From Prochloron sp965198675 (GTDB lineage Bacteria > Cyanobacteriota > Cyanobacteriia > Cyanobacteriales > Prochloraceae): 64,000 bases of DNA. The position numbers were made by a program, and so were the translations under genes. The notes beneath the pieces are model-generated. The model was not told where the DNA came from. It did no database searches and saw nothing but the letters and a program-made list of their open reading frames with translations. The stretch lies in the NCBI GenBank assembly GCA_965198675.1, contig OZ240666.1:1674001-1738000 (forward strand), given 5' to 3'. Every line of letters begins with the position of its first letter. Within the stretch, counting starts at the first letter, position 1. Positions 41,993-49,150 of the stretch are shown one piece after another.

Positions 41993-42767
41993 ATGCCTTT
42001 GATTGCTAAAAACAAGCAAACTGGTAAAACAGTGACCAGTTACCAGTCCTGCTCATGCCAAGCCTGGCCTGAGCAGGCAGTTACCAGGCGTATGGTGCGG
42101 GCTTTGGTCCCGCACCAACGCCTTCCACCAATAAGTGGTTTGCCACCACTTATTTGGTGGGGGCCTCAAACCCAAGGTTGAGCTGCTACCATGGTACGTG
42201 ATTACTGGTCACTGGTAACTGAAAGGTGATAGGGTTAATATATTAGAATACCCAAACCCTAGAGAAGAGTTCCAAAAAGGTGATTTGATCTGTCCATTAT
42301 GTGACGAAGAACTAATTATTGTTGCTGGAGTCGTTCGGATGAAACACTTTAGGCACAAGCCAAATTCTCCCTGTAAGAGTGATTATGATAGACATCCAGA
42401 GAGTTATGAGCATTTATTCTTTAAAAAGCTATTATCTGAAAAGTTATCACAAGAATTTAGTGAATATCTAAATGCGAAGCAAATATTAGAATATCCTATT
42501 CGTGAAGTAAAAAGAATAGCGGATCTAGTTTTTCAATTTCCCAACGGTTGGTTGGTTGCTCATGAAGTGCAACTTTCATCTATAACTACAGAAGAATTAC
42601 AGACAAGAACAAATGACTACAGAAATGCAGGAGTTGACGTTGTTTGGTGGCTTGGCCAAAGTGCAAATACAGAAACCAACAGACAGTGGATTATTGAGAA
42701 TTTTGAAGAATGCTACATTCTCGATTGGGAAACAGTTTATAACAGAGAAAAAGTGTGTGAATTCTAA
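41993..42767 (+). pseudogene. CoiA-like protein, copy 1, interrupted by the 202 bp element
   Basis: MPLIAKNKQTG (from 41993) is followed by the 202 bp element and then DRVNILEYPNPREEFQKGDL, ICPLCDEELIIVAGVVRMKH, FRHKPNSPCKSDYDRHPESY, EHLFFKKLLSEKLSQEF and RIADLVFQFPNGWLVAHEVQ. The frame ends EKVCEF at 42767. The Cys-x-x-Cys, HFRHK and E-H-K series resemble competence protein CoiA, which has a zinc-ribbon-like start and a nuclease-like fold. The insert is 202 bp, so it shifts the frame. Translation could restart at a TTG near 42285 to give 160 residues. A further conserved tail in another frame follows at 42752-43180. Confidence 0.75.
42026..42227. mobile_element. modular palindromic element, 202 bp copy, with known empty site
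   Basis: Copy 1 reads AAGCAAACTGGT, then the element, then GATAGGGTTAATATATTAG. The paralogue at 44865-44895 reads AAGCAAACTGGTGATAGGAT with nothing between. The element therefore starts AAAACAGTGACC at 42026 and ends GAAAGGT at 42227, with GGT on both sides as a likely 3 bp target duplication. The core matches the copy at 12372-12544. The extra 30 bp here is a module with CCTGCTCATGCCAAGCCTGG and CCTGAGCAGG, found alone at 34975. Confidence 0.9.
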
Positions 42768-43180
42768 CAGCTCATATTTTTGGAGGTTTTGGTCTGAGGT
42801 AGATTTTTGGAGGTTTGGGGATGAAGGAGATTGTGGAGCACCATTTTCTGGTATACTGCGGTCAACTTTTCTAATGAGAAAGCTATGTTTTTTATCTATA
42901 TTTACATGGGGAAAACTTCCTAAAGATAAAATTATTTCATCCATAGGTTCCAATTTACCTAAAAATACCAGAGCGCAGCTTGTTGCTTTCTTAGATGTTG
43001 GTAAAAGGCGTAATTTGTACATTAAACATGGTAAGAAATCTTTATCCTCTTTTGAGTTGCATCATGATTTTAGAAACTCAGAATCAGAAGAGTTTGAGTA
43101 TTATATTAGATTTATACCTTCAGAAAAGGCTGTTGCTGCTGCAAAAAAAAAGAGCAAGAGCCGCTCAACGGTAAGTAATG
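42752..43180 (+). pseudogene. C-terminal tail region of CoiA-like copy 1, other frame
   Basis: One base off the CoiA-like frame, the sequence continues KCVNSNSSYFWRFWSE, LRSTFLMRKLCFLSIFTWGK, LPKDKIISSIGSNLPKNTRA, QLVAFLDVGKRRNLYIKHGK and YYIRFIPSEKAVAAAKKK. The same tail is present after copy 2. It probably belonged to one longer protein before an ancestral frameshift. In this copy an extra A in an A-run near 43150 also alters the last residues. Confidence 0.55.
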
Positions 43181-43275
43181 TTTTTATTACGGGGGAGCGG
43201 TGCGCCTTGAGGATCCTAATAATTTTCCTGGCAATGTTACTGGAAAGGTGGGCAATGCCCACCCTACTAACTATT

Positions 43276-43908
43276 TCACCATGTCTTGGGTTTAAAGGCT
43301 TCATCATTGGCAATTTCTACAGTTTCCCCTGACTGTTTGATGATAAATAATCCTTGGCGGTAAGCGTAGCGATCCATACCTTCATCAATTTCTATTCCTG
43401 CTACAGCGCCGTGTATATTATAGTTTTTATAGGCGGGAAAGGCTTGTTTGAATTTGCTGAGTTTTTTCCTAAATTCATCCACATCTGTTATAGAGAGACG
43501 AGATTTTACTTCTACGGCAACTGCAACGTTGTCATCCACTGCTAGAATATCTATTTCCATGGCTACAGTAGAGCGCTTCGCTTTAATGCGAGGGTGAGTT
43601 TCTTTCACTGCGATACCTCGTGCCTGAAAGAGACGCACAATGCCAGGTTCAACCAAGTTTTCCACAAAAGGCGCCCAGCGACTGGTAAGGTTACCCACTT
43701 CACGACTAGTGTTGGCAACAACTTTTTTCAGTTCTTCCATAGTGCGATCTGCTTCCGCTGCACGGCGATCTGCTTCTGCTGCACGGCGATCTGCTTCCTC
43801 TTGGGAACGTTGGAAGGATTCTCGGAGAATTCTTTCTGTTTCCTCGCGTTGGCGATCGCTTTTCTGGAATATTTTGTAAAAATCCTCTAGAGTAATGGAG
43901 TTAGGCAT
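43276..43908 (-). CDS. coiled-coil PD-(D/E)XK-like protein, copy D
   Basis: A 210-residue protein almost identical to copy C: ITLEDFYKIFQKSDRQREET, three RRAAEAD-type coiled-coil units, VANTSREVGNLTSRWAPFVE, MEIDILAVDDNVAVAVEVKS. It differs by a few substitutions (Lys for Glu in the head; FRKKLSKFKQAF). It starts at ATG 43908 and lies 93 bp downstream of copy E on the same strand. Two palindromic GGTGGGCAATGCCCACC bases lie at its 3' side (43247-43263). Confidence 0.78.
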   Translation of the reverse strand: MPNSITLEDFYKIFQKSDRQREETERILRESFQRSQEEADRRAAEADRRAAEADRTMEELKKVVANTSREVGNLTSRWAPFVENLVEPGIVRLFQARGIAVKETHPRIKAKRSTVAMEIDILAVDDNVAVAVEVKSRLSITDVDEFRKKLSKFKQAFPAYKNYNIHGAVAGIEIDEGMDRYAYRQGLFIIKQSGETVEIANDEAFKPKTW

Positions 43909-44001
43909 GATTTTGAGTTCTTCATACAGGGATATGGACCATGGTACCATATACCCTGCTTTTTTTGGGAGCGTCTTACCGGAGTGTTTGTGCTGGGATT
44001 T

Positions 44002-44613
44002 TCACCACCTCTTGGGTTTAAAGGTTTCATCATTGGCAATTTCTACAGTTTCCCCTGACTGTTTGATGACAAATAATCCTTGGCGGTAAGCGTAGCGATC
44101 CACACCTTCATCAATTTCTATTCCTGCTACAGCGCCGTGTATATTATAGTTTTTATAGGCGGGAAAGGCTTGTTTGAATTTGCTGAGTTTTTCCCTAAAT
44201 TCATCCACATCTGTTATAGAGAGACGAGATTTTACTTCTACGGCAACTGCAACGTTGTCATCAACAGCTAGAATATCAATTTCCATTGCTACAGTAGAGC
44301 GATCCGATTTAATGCGAGAGTGAGTTTCTTTCACTGCGATACCTCGTGCCTGAAAGAGACGCACAATGCCAGGTTCAACCAAGTTTTCCACAAAAGGCGC
44401 CCAGCGACTGGTAAGGTTACCCACTTCACGACTGGTGTTGGCAACAACTTTTTTCAGTTCTTCCATAGTGCGATCTGCTTCTGCTGCACGGCGATCTGCT
44501 TCCTCTTGGGAACGTTGGAAGGATTCTCGGAGAATTCTTTCTGTTTCCTCGCGTTGGCGATCGCTTTCCTGGAATATTTTGTAAAAATCCTCTAAAGTAA
44601 TGGGGTTAGACAT
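44002..44613 (-). CDS. coiled-coil PD-(D/E)XK-like protein, copy E
   Basis: A 203-residue protein with ITLEDFYKIFQESDRQREET and one RRAAEAD unit fewer than copies C and D. The body is otherwise the same (LTSRWAPFVENLVEPGIVRL, MEIDILAVDDNVAVAVEVKS). HSRIKSDRSTVAMEID replaces HPRIKAKRSTVAMEID. It is divergent from CoiA-like copy 2 at 44844. Loss of seven residues in the coiled coil again shows that this is the part that varies. Confidence 0.78.
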   Translation of the reverse strand: MSNPITLEDFYKIFQESDRQREETERILRESFQRSQEEADRRAAEADRTMEELKKVVANTSREVGNLTSRWAPFVENLVEPGIVRLFQARGIAVKETHSRIKSDRSTVAMEIDILAVDDNVAVAVEVKSRLSITDVDEFREKLSKFKQAFPAYKNYNIHGAVAGIEIDEGVDRYAYRQGLFVIKQSGETVEIANDETFKPKRW

Positions 44614-44706
44614 GATTTTTCGCTTTTTATCAAGGGATATGGACTATGGTACCATATCTCTGGTTTTTTTTGGAGCGTCTTCCTAGATAATAGATAAAAT
44701 TTGACC

Positions 44707-44735
44707 TTGACAAAGACAGAGATATACCTTACAAT
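44707..44735 (+). promoter_or_regulatory. sigma70-type promoter for the CoiA-like gene, copy 2
   Basis: TTGACA at 44707-44712, 17 bp, TACAAT at 44730-44735. Surrounding bases match the promoter at 41780 closely (GACAAAGACAGAGATAT). Its gene is broken, so it probably no longer serves a functional product. Confidence 0.65.
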
Positions 44736-44843
44736 AAATATATCATTATTTGCAGCTGGGTAATCCCATCTAAATTCTAGCGGATTTGGATAACAAGACT
44801 TCTAAAAGTGCTCAGTAAAAAATTATAAGGGAGGTAAAAACCT

Positions 44844-45766
44844 ATACCTTTTATTGCTAAAAATAAGCAAACTGGTGATAGGATTAATATATTAGAATAT
44901 CCAAACCCTAGAGAGGAGTTTCAAAAAGGTGATTTGGTCTGTCCATTATGTGATTGCGAACTAATTATTGTTGCTGGAGTCGTTCGGATGAAACACTTTA
45001 GACACAAGCCAAATTCTCCCTGTAAGAGTGATTATGATAGACATCCAGAGAGTTATGAGCATTTATTCTTTAAAAAGCTATTATCTGAAAAGTTATCACA
45101 AGAATTTAGTGAATATCTAAATGCAGAGTCAATATTAGAATATCCTATTCGTGAAGCCAAAAGAATAGCAGATCTAGTTTTTCAATTTCCCAACGGTTGG
45201 TTGGTTGCTCATGAAGTGCACTACAGAAGAATTACAGAAAAGAAATGCAGGAGTTGACGTTGTTTGGTGGCTTGGCAAAAGTGCAAATACAGCAACCAAC
45301 AGACGGTGGATTATTGATAATTTTGGAGAATGCTACACCCTCGATTGGGAAACAGTTTATAATAATAGAGAAAAAGTGTGTGAATTCTAACGGCTCATAT
45401 TTTTGGAGGTTTTGGTATGAGGGAGATTGTGGAACACCATTTGATGACATTCTGCGGTCAACTTTTCTAATAAAAAAGCTATGTTTTTTATCTATATTTA
45501 CATGGGTAAAACTTCCTAAAGATAAAATTATTTCATCCATAGGTTCCAATTTACCTAAATATACCTTAAGACAGCTTGTTGCTTTCTTAGATGTTAGTAA
45601 AAGGCGTAATTTGTACATTAAACATGGTAAGAAATCTTCATCCTCTTTTGAGTTGCATCATGATTTTATAAACTCCGAAGAGTTTGAGCGTTATATTAGA
45701 TTTATACCTTCAGAAAAGGCTGTTGCTGCTGCAAAAAAAAGAGCAAGAGCAGCTAAACAGCAGTGA
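44844..45766 (+). pseudogene. CoiA-like protein, copy 2, broken
   Basis: The expected start codon reads ATA (44844-44846): ATACCTTTTATTGCT against ATGCCTTTGATTGCT in copy 1. The frame then gives PFIAKNKQTGDRINILEYPN, GDLVCPLCDCELIIVAG, MKHFRHKPNSPCKSDYDRHP and AHEVH. Small deletions near 45222-45240 change the frame. DVVWWLGKSANTATNRRW continues in a second frame to CEF, and the tail (LRSTFLIKKLCFLSIFTWVK; AVAAAKKRARAAKQQ) in a third. This copy lacks the 202 bp element and so preserves the empty insertion site near 44880. Confidence 0.8.
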
Positions 45767-45779
45767 GCGCTGGTGTATT

Positions 45780-46823
45780 TCACCAGTTCTTGGGTTGAAA
45801 GGCTTCATCATTGGCAATTTCCACAGTTTCCCCTGACTGCACAATGACAAATAAGCCTTGGCGATAAGCATAGCGAGCCACCTCTTTCGTAACTCCTATT
45901 GCTGCTACTGCTCCGTGTATCTTGTAGTTTTTATAGGCGGGAAAAGCTTCTTTGAATTTACCTAGTTTTTCTTTAAATTCATTTACATCTGTTGTAGAGA
46001 GACGAGATTTTACTTCTATTGCAACGGCAACGTTGTCATCCACAGCGAGAATATCTATTTCCATTGCTACATTCTCCCGCTCCGCTTGAATGCGAGGATG
46101 AGTTTCTTTTACAGCAATACCTCGTTCCTGAAAAATCCGCACCACTCCTGGTTCCACATAGTCTTTCACAAAAGGCGCCCAGCGACTTGTCAGTTTCCCC
46201 ACTTCACGACTGGTGTTGGCAGCTACTTTTCTCAACTCTTGCATACCTCGCTTATTCTCTTCTGCAAGTTCTGCAAAAATACGATCTAATTCTGCTGCTC
46301 GGCGCTCTGCTTCTGCTCGGCGAGCTTCTTCTTCTGCCCGGCGACGCTTGTCTTCTTCTGCTCGGCGAACTGCTTCTTCTGCCCGGCGACGCTTGTCTTC
46401 TTCTGCTCGGCGAGCTGCTTCTTCTGCCCGGCGACGCTTGTCTTCTTCTGCCCGGCGACGCTTGTCTTCTTCTGCCCGGCGACGCTTGTCTTCTTCTGCC
46501 CGGCGACGCTTGTCTTCTTCTGCCCGGCGAGCTTCTTCTTCTGCTCGGCGACGCTTGTCTTCTTCTGCAAGTTCTGCAAAACGACGATCTATTTCTTCTG
46601 CTCGGCTAGCTGCTTCTGTCTCGCGGCGCTTATTCTCTTCTGCAAGTTCTGCAAAACGACGATCTATTTCGGCTCCACGACGCTCTGCTTCAGCAGCACG
46701 ACGCTCTGCTTCCTCCTGGGAACGTTGGAAAGATTCCCGAAGAATTCTTTCTGTTTCCTGGCGTTGGCGCTCACTGGACTGGAATAGTTTGTAAAAATCC
46801 TCTATAGTAATTGAGTTCGACAT
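45780..46823 (-). CDS. coiled-coil PD-(D/E)XK-like protein, copy F, with expanded repeat
   Basis: A 347-residue member of the family. Head ITIEDFYKLFQSSERQRQET, then about 170 residues of charged coiled coil dominated by the 8-residue unit EEDKRRRA, present in uninterrupted and interrupted runs and encoded by a 24 bp DNA repeat. FAELAEENKR units lie before and after it. The C-terminal domain keeps MEIDILAVDDNVAVAIEVKS. It is about 40% longer than its paralogues, all of the difference being in the coiled coil. It converges with CoiA-like copy 2 with 13 bp between stops. Confidence 0.78.
   Translation of the reverse strand: MSNSITIEDFYKLFQSSERQRQETERILRESFQRSQEEAERRAAEAERRGAEIDRRFAELAEENKRRETEAASRAEEIDRRFAELAEEDKRRRAEEEARRAEEDKRRRAEEDKRRRAEEDKRRRAEEDKRRRAEEAARRAEEDKRRRAEEAVRRAEEDKRRRAEEEARRAEAERRAAELDRIFAELAEENKRGMQELRKVAANTSREVGKLTSRWAPFVKDYVEPGVVRIFQERGIAVKETHPRIQAERENVAMEIDILAVDDNVAVAIEVKSRLSTTDVNEFKEKLGKFKEAFPAYKNYKIHGAVAAIGVTKEVARYAYRQGLFVIVQSGETVEIANDEAFQPKNW
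46300..46580. repeat. 24 bp coding repeat (EEDKRRRA) within copy F
   Basis: The plus strand shows CGGCGACGCTTGTCTTCTTC plus TGCC repeated, with four consecutive perfect or near-perfect units at about 46428-46525 and further units separated by GAGCTTCTTCTTCTGCTCGG-type variants. All units keep the frame of the gene. Confidence 0.9.
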
Positions 46824-46911
46824 AATTTTTATTTCTTCGTCTCTCTGTTTTTTTTTAGCGTCTTTTATCCTAATTTTTTGGCTGGGTAATTTCATTTAAA
46901 TTATAGCAATA

Positions 46912-47081
46912 GTAGGTTGGGTAGAGCGTGTGCGTTACCCCACACAAATCTCTTTAACTTTTACTGTTATCAAGTCTTTCAAAAAGCTGGTAACTGTCAT
47001 GTACGAGGTAACTGCTATAGGGGGTGGTTTCTTGCCAAACGTGGTTACGTTGTTGGGTTTCGTTGCCTCAACCCAACCTAC
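46912..47081. repeat. MITE-like block with GTAGGTTGGG inverted ends
   Basis: It starts GTAGGTTGGGTAGAGCG and ends GCCTCAACCCAACCTAC, so the ends are inverted. In the middle lies GGTAACTGTCATGTACGAGG, a module of the GGTAACTG family. 170 bp, no gene. A single end-like piece (CCTCAACCCAACCTAC) recurs at 56042-56057. Confidence 0.7.
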
Positions 47082-47085
47082 TAAA

Positions 47086-47259
47086 CTAAACCCGTTTCAC
47101 AACATCAAACTTAATCAAATACACCAACGTGCGCCAAAAGGCAGGATAAGGGAATGGGTGGATCTGAATACACCGAGCGGCAAGTTCGGCAACTGATAGG
47201 GACTTTTCCTCGGACAAAAGACGAATAATGGTGGGTATCACATCAGTAGGCGAACCCAT
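47086..47259 (-). CDS. small protein of unknown function, possible helix-turn-helix
   Basis: A 57-residue frame from ATG 47259: MGSPTDVIPTIIRLLSEEKS, LSVAELAARCIQIHPFPYPA, FWRTLVYLIKFDVVKRV. The helix pattern (LSVAELAARC) could be a winged-helix fragment. It overlaps the end of the glycosyltransferase gene by 17 bp on the same strand and runs to the edge of the MITE-like block, so its C-terminal end may be truncated. It could also be chance; composition favours coding. Confidence 0.35.
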   Translation of the reverse strand: MGSPTDVIPTIIRLLSEEKSLSVAELAARCIQIHPFPYPAFWRTLVYLIKFDVVKRV

Positions 47260-48790
47260 GGCTTCCCCCAAACCCAGTCATCTTGTACTTCCCAAGTAAC
47301 CTCAGCCCTTCTTCATTACCAAGTACCCCCAATGCCAACCTATCTTCCCCCTCTAAAAACCCAGTGGGATAGTGGGCAAACCGCCGACAAGGATCATCAC
47401 AAAGAGGATTGGGAACGGTGGGCGCTTGAACCCCAGAACGGGATTGTTCAAATAACCGTAAATCTGACTGATACTGCCACAGCTCCTCATAGGCTTTAAT
47501 TACTACACTCCAGTCATACACCTGTCTGGCTTGGGAACGACCATTCTCACCCATTCTCTGCCGCAATTCGGGATTTGACAATAAACGTACCAGAGCTTGG
47601 GAGCAAGCCTCAATATCCACAGAGGTCATTATGGCAACATGGCCAATATAGTAATTGTGATTCATCCGATACGAACTATAGCTCTCAGCTATAGACTTTC
47701 CACAACCCAAGGGCGCCATTATGGTGGGAATCCGAAATCCATCCACTTCATCTCGCACTGACTCCTTATAGCCATTCCAATCTGTGACAATGACAGGTAT
47801 TCCAGACGCCATGGCTTCAATGGGTGTCAACCCAAAGGTTTCCTGAATGTTATCTGCCAAGGAAATGAAAATATCGCCAATGCACCAAATATTCTGCCGC
47901 ACCTCAGGGGCACGGCCATTTAGAAAATGAACCTGTACCGAGGGACAAAACTCCCGAGCCGATTCTTTAAACTCTCGTTCCTGCCCTTCACCTTCAAACC
48001 ACCCTGCCTGGATGAGATGAACTTTCTGCTCTACCTGCCCAGCTGCCCGTTCTAAAGCTTGATACATGGGCACTGGATGGGCTTTGGTATAGAAATTCAA
48101 ACGGCCCGCAAAAATCACCACCAAGTCACCCTCACCAATATTCAGCTTTTCCTTGAGGTTATAGCCTGCTCCTTGCCGCTGCTGATTTTGTTCAAAGGAG
48201 TCACAGTCTACTCCTAAAGGAATCACAGGCAGGTGAATTTTGGCTTCAGGCCTTGTTCCCCAACGTTGGGCTAAATATTCTGAGTAATCTTCTAACAGTC
48301 CATTTATCATCGCCTTCCCCCCTTGGGAGGTACAAATTAATGAGTCCCAAGAATTCAAGGGAGAAATGAGTAAATTCCCAATCTGCGCCATGGTTTCCTT
48401 ACTGCATAAGCTATGAGTCACCCCACATAAACTATAGCTTGCCTCACCATAGGTGCGACGCTCCCAAGCCAGTTGAGAAAGAGCTGGATCTGGGCGATAG
48501 AGTACATCTATGTGTTGCAGAGACTGGGGGGTTTGCATGGGAATGAATTTACAAGCCTTCGGGGGAGAACTCCAAGGCTGCACTTGGAGCCTAAAATTCT
48601 CGAACTCTTTCTTATTGCTAGTATAGGCATACAAAGTGTTTCCTCGGCTGTGTGTTGCCCAGGCTTTCAAAAAACCAGCAGTGGCAGAATGACGCCCTAA
48701 CAAGCGTTTGCCTTCTATACTATATTCGCTGGCTACGTAAAAAATCCCAACCTTTGGAGGTGTGGAAGCTGGCGGTTGCTGAGTAGTCAT
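47243..48790 (-). CDS. glycosyltransferase family 4 protein
   Basis: A 515-residue GT-B glycosyltransferase. The N-terminal acceptor part begins KVGIFYVASEYSIEGKRLLG. The donor part has IPLGVDCDSFEQNQQ, VVIFAGRLNFYTKAHPV and the EX7E-type region ISLADNIQETFGLTPIEAMA followed by SGIPVIVTDWNGYKESV. The latter binds the nucleotide sugar. Substrate is unknown; such enzymes build surface glycans or glycolipids in the cytoplasm. It is longer than the usual 380-420 residues because of an extra C-terminal 60 residues (VQAPTVPNPLCDDPCRRFAH). Single gene, divergent from a small membrane protein. Confidence 0.9.
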   Translation of the reverse strand: MTTQQPPASTPPKVGIFYVASEYSIEGKRLLGRHSATAGFLKAWATHSRGNTLYAYTSNKKEFENFRLQVQPWSSPPKACKFIPMQTPQSLQHIDVLYRPDPALSQLAWERRTYGEASYSLCGVTHSLCSKETMAQIGNLLISPLNSWDSLICTSQGGKAMINGLLEDYSEYLAQRWGTRPEAKIHLPVIPLGVDCDSFEQNQQRQGAGYNLKEKLNIGEGDLVVIFAGRLNFYTKAHPVPMYQALERAAGQVEQKVHLIQAGWFEGEGQEREFKESAREFCPSVQVHFLNGRAPEVRQNIWCIGDIFISLADNIQETFGLTPIEAMASGIPVIVTDWNGYKESVRDEVDGFRIPTIMAPLGCGKSIAESYSSYRMNHNYYIGHVAIMTSVDIEACSQALVRLLSNPELRQRMGENGRSQARQVYDWSVVIKAYEELWQYQSDLRLFEQSRSGVQAPTVPNPLCDDPCRRFAHYPTGFLEGEDRLALGVLGNEEGLRLLGKYKMTGFGGSHGFAY

Positions 48791-48898
48791 GGGTGTTACC
48801 TCAAGTTATTTTTAAACATCTATAGCAATTTTACTGGATTTTTGCCAAAATTATCAAGTATAGTATAATTTAACCGCATTTAGAAATAGGAGAATACT

Positions 48899-49018
48899 AT
48901 GGAACCAGTAGGTGTTTGGGAATGGTTTTTGTTGCTTCTACTCTTCACAATTTCCATTGTTAATCTTATTGCCATCATTGTTATTGCTTGTGGGAAGGGT
49001 AAACCCAAGTGTTGTTAA
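48899..49018 (+). CDS. 39-residue single-helix membrane protein
   Basis: The frame reads MEPVGVWEWFLLLLLFTISI, VNLIAIIVIACGKGKPKCC and stops at 49018. A good ribosome-binding site (TAGGAG) lies 7 bp before ATG 48899. One hydrophobic helix of about 25 residues is followed by a short basic tail with two terminal Cys. It is too short for most gene callers. It lies divergently upstream of the glycosyltransferase gene. Function unknown. Confidence 0.55.
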   Translation: MEPVGVWEWFLLLLLFTISIVNLIAIIVIACGKGKPKCC

Positions 49019-49150
49019 TTTATGTCGAGCTTTTTTGCTATGGTTTTTAGTGAGTATCATATTGGCACTATTGTTTCCGTCTATTGTCGCAATTTTACAA
49101 TGACGTTCACCTTCAAGCTGAAGTTGCGCTGGCGGGGCGCGTCACAATTC

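Noticed and set aside
43101..43332. Extension of the CoiA-like tail frame of copy 1 to 43332
   Set aside because: Compared with copy 2, an extra A shifts the frame near 43150; the rest is read through the 3' end of the opposite gene.
46300..46580. Possible CRISPR array
   Set aside because: Units are 24 bp, contiguous and in frame with no unique spacers; it is a coding repeat.
46213..46794. Long plus-strand frame rich in SSSARRRL opposite copy F
   Set aside because: It is the antisense reading of the EEDKRRRA coding repeat. The minus-strand frame matches five paralogues, so the plus-strand frame is a shadow.
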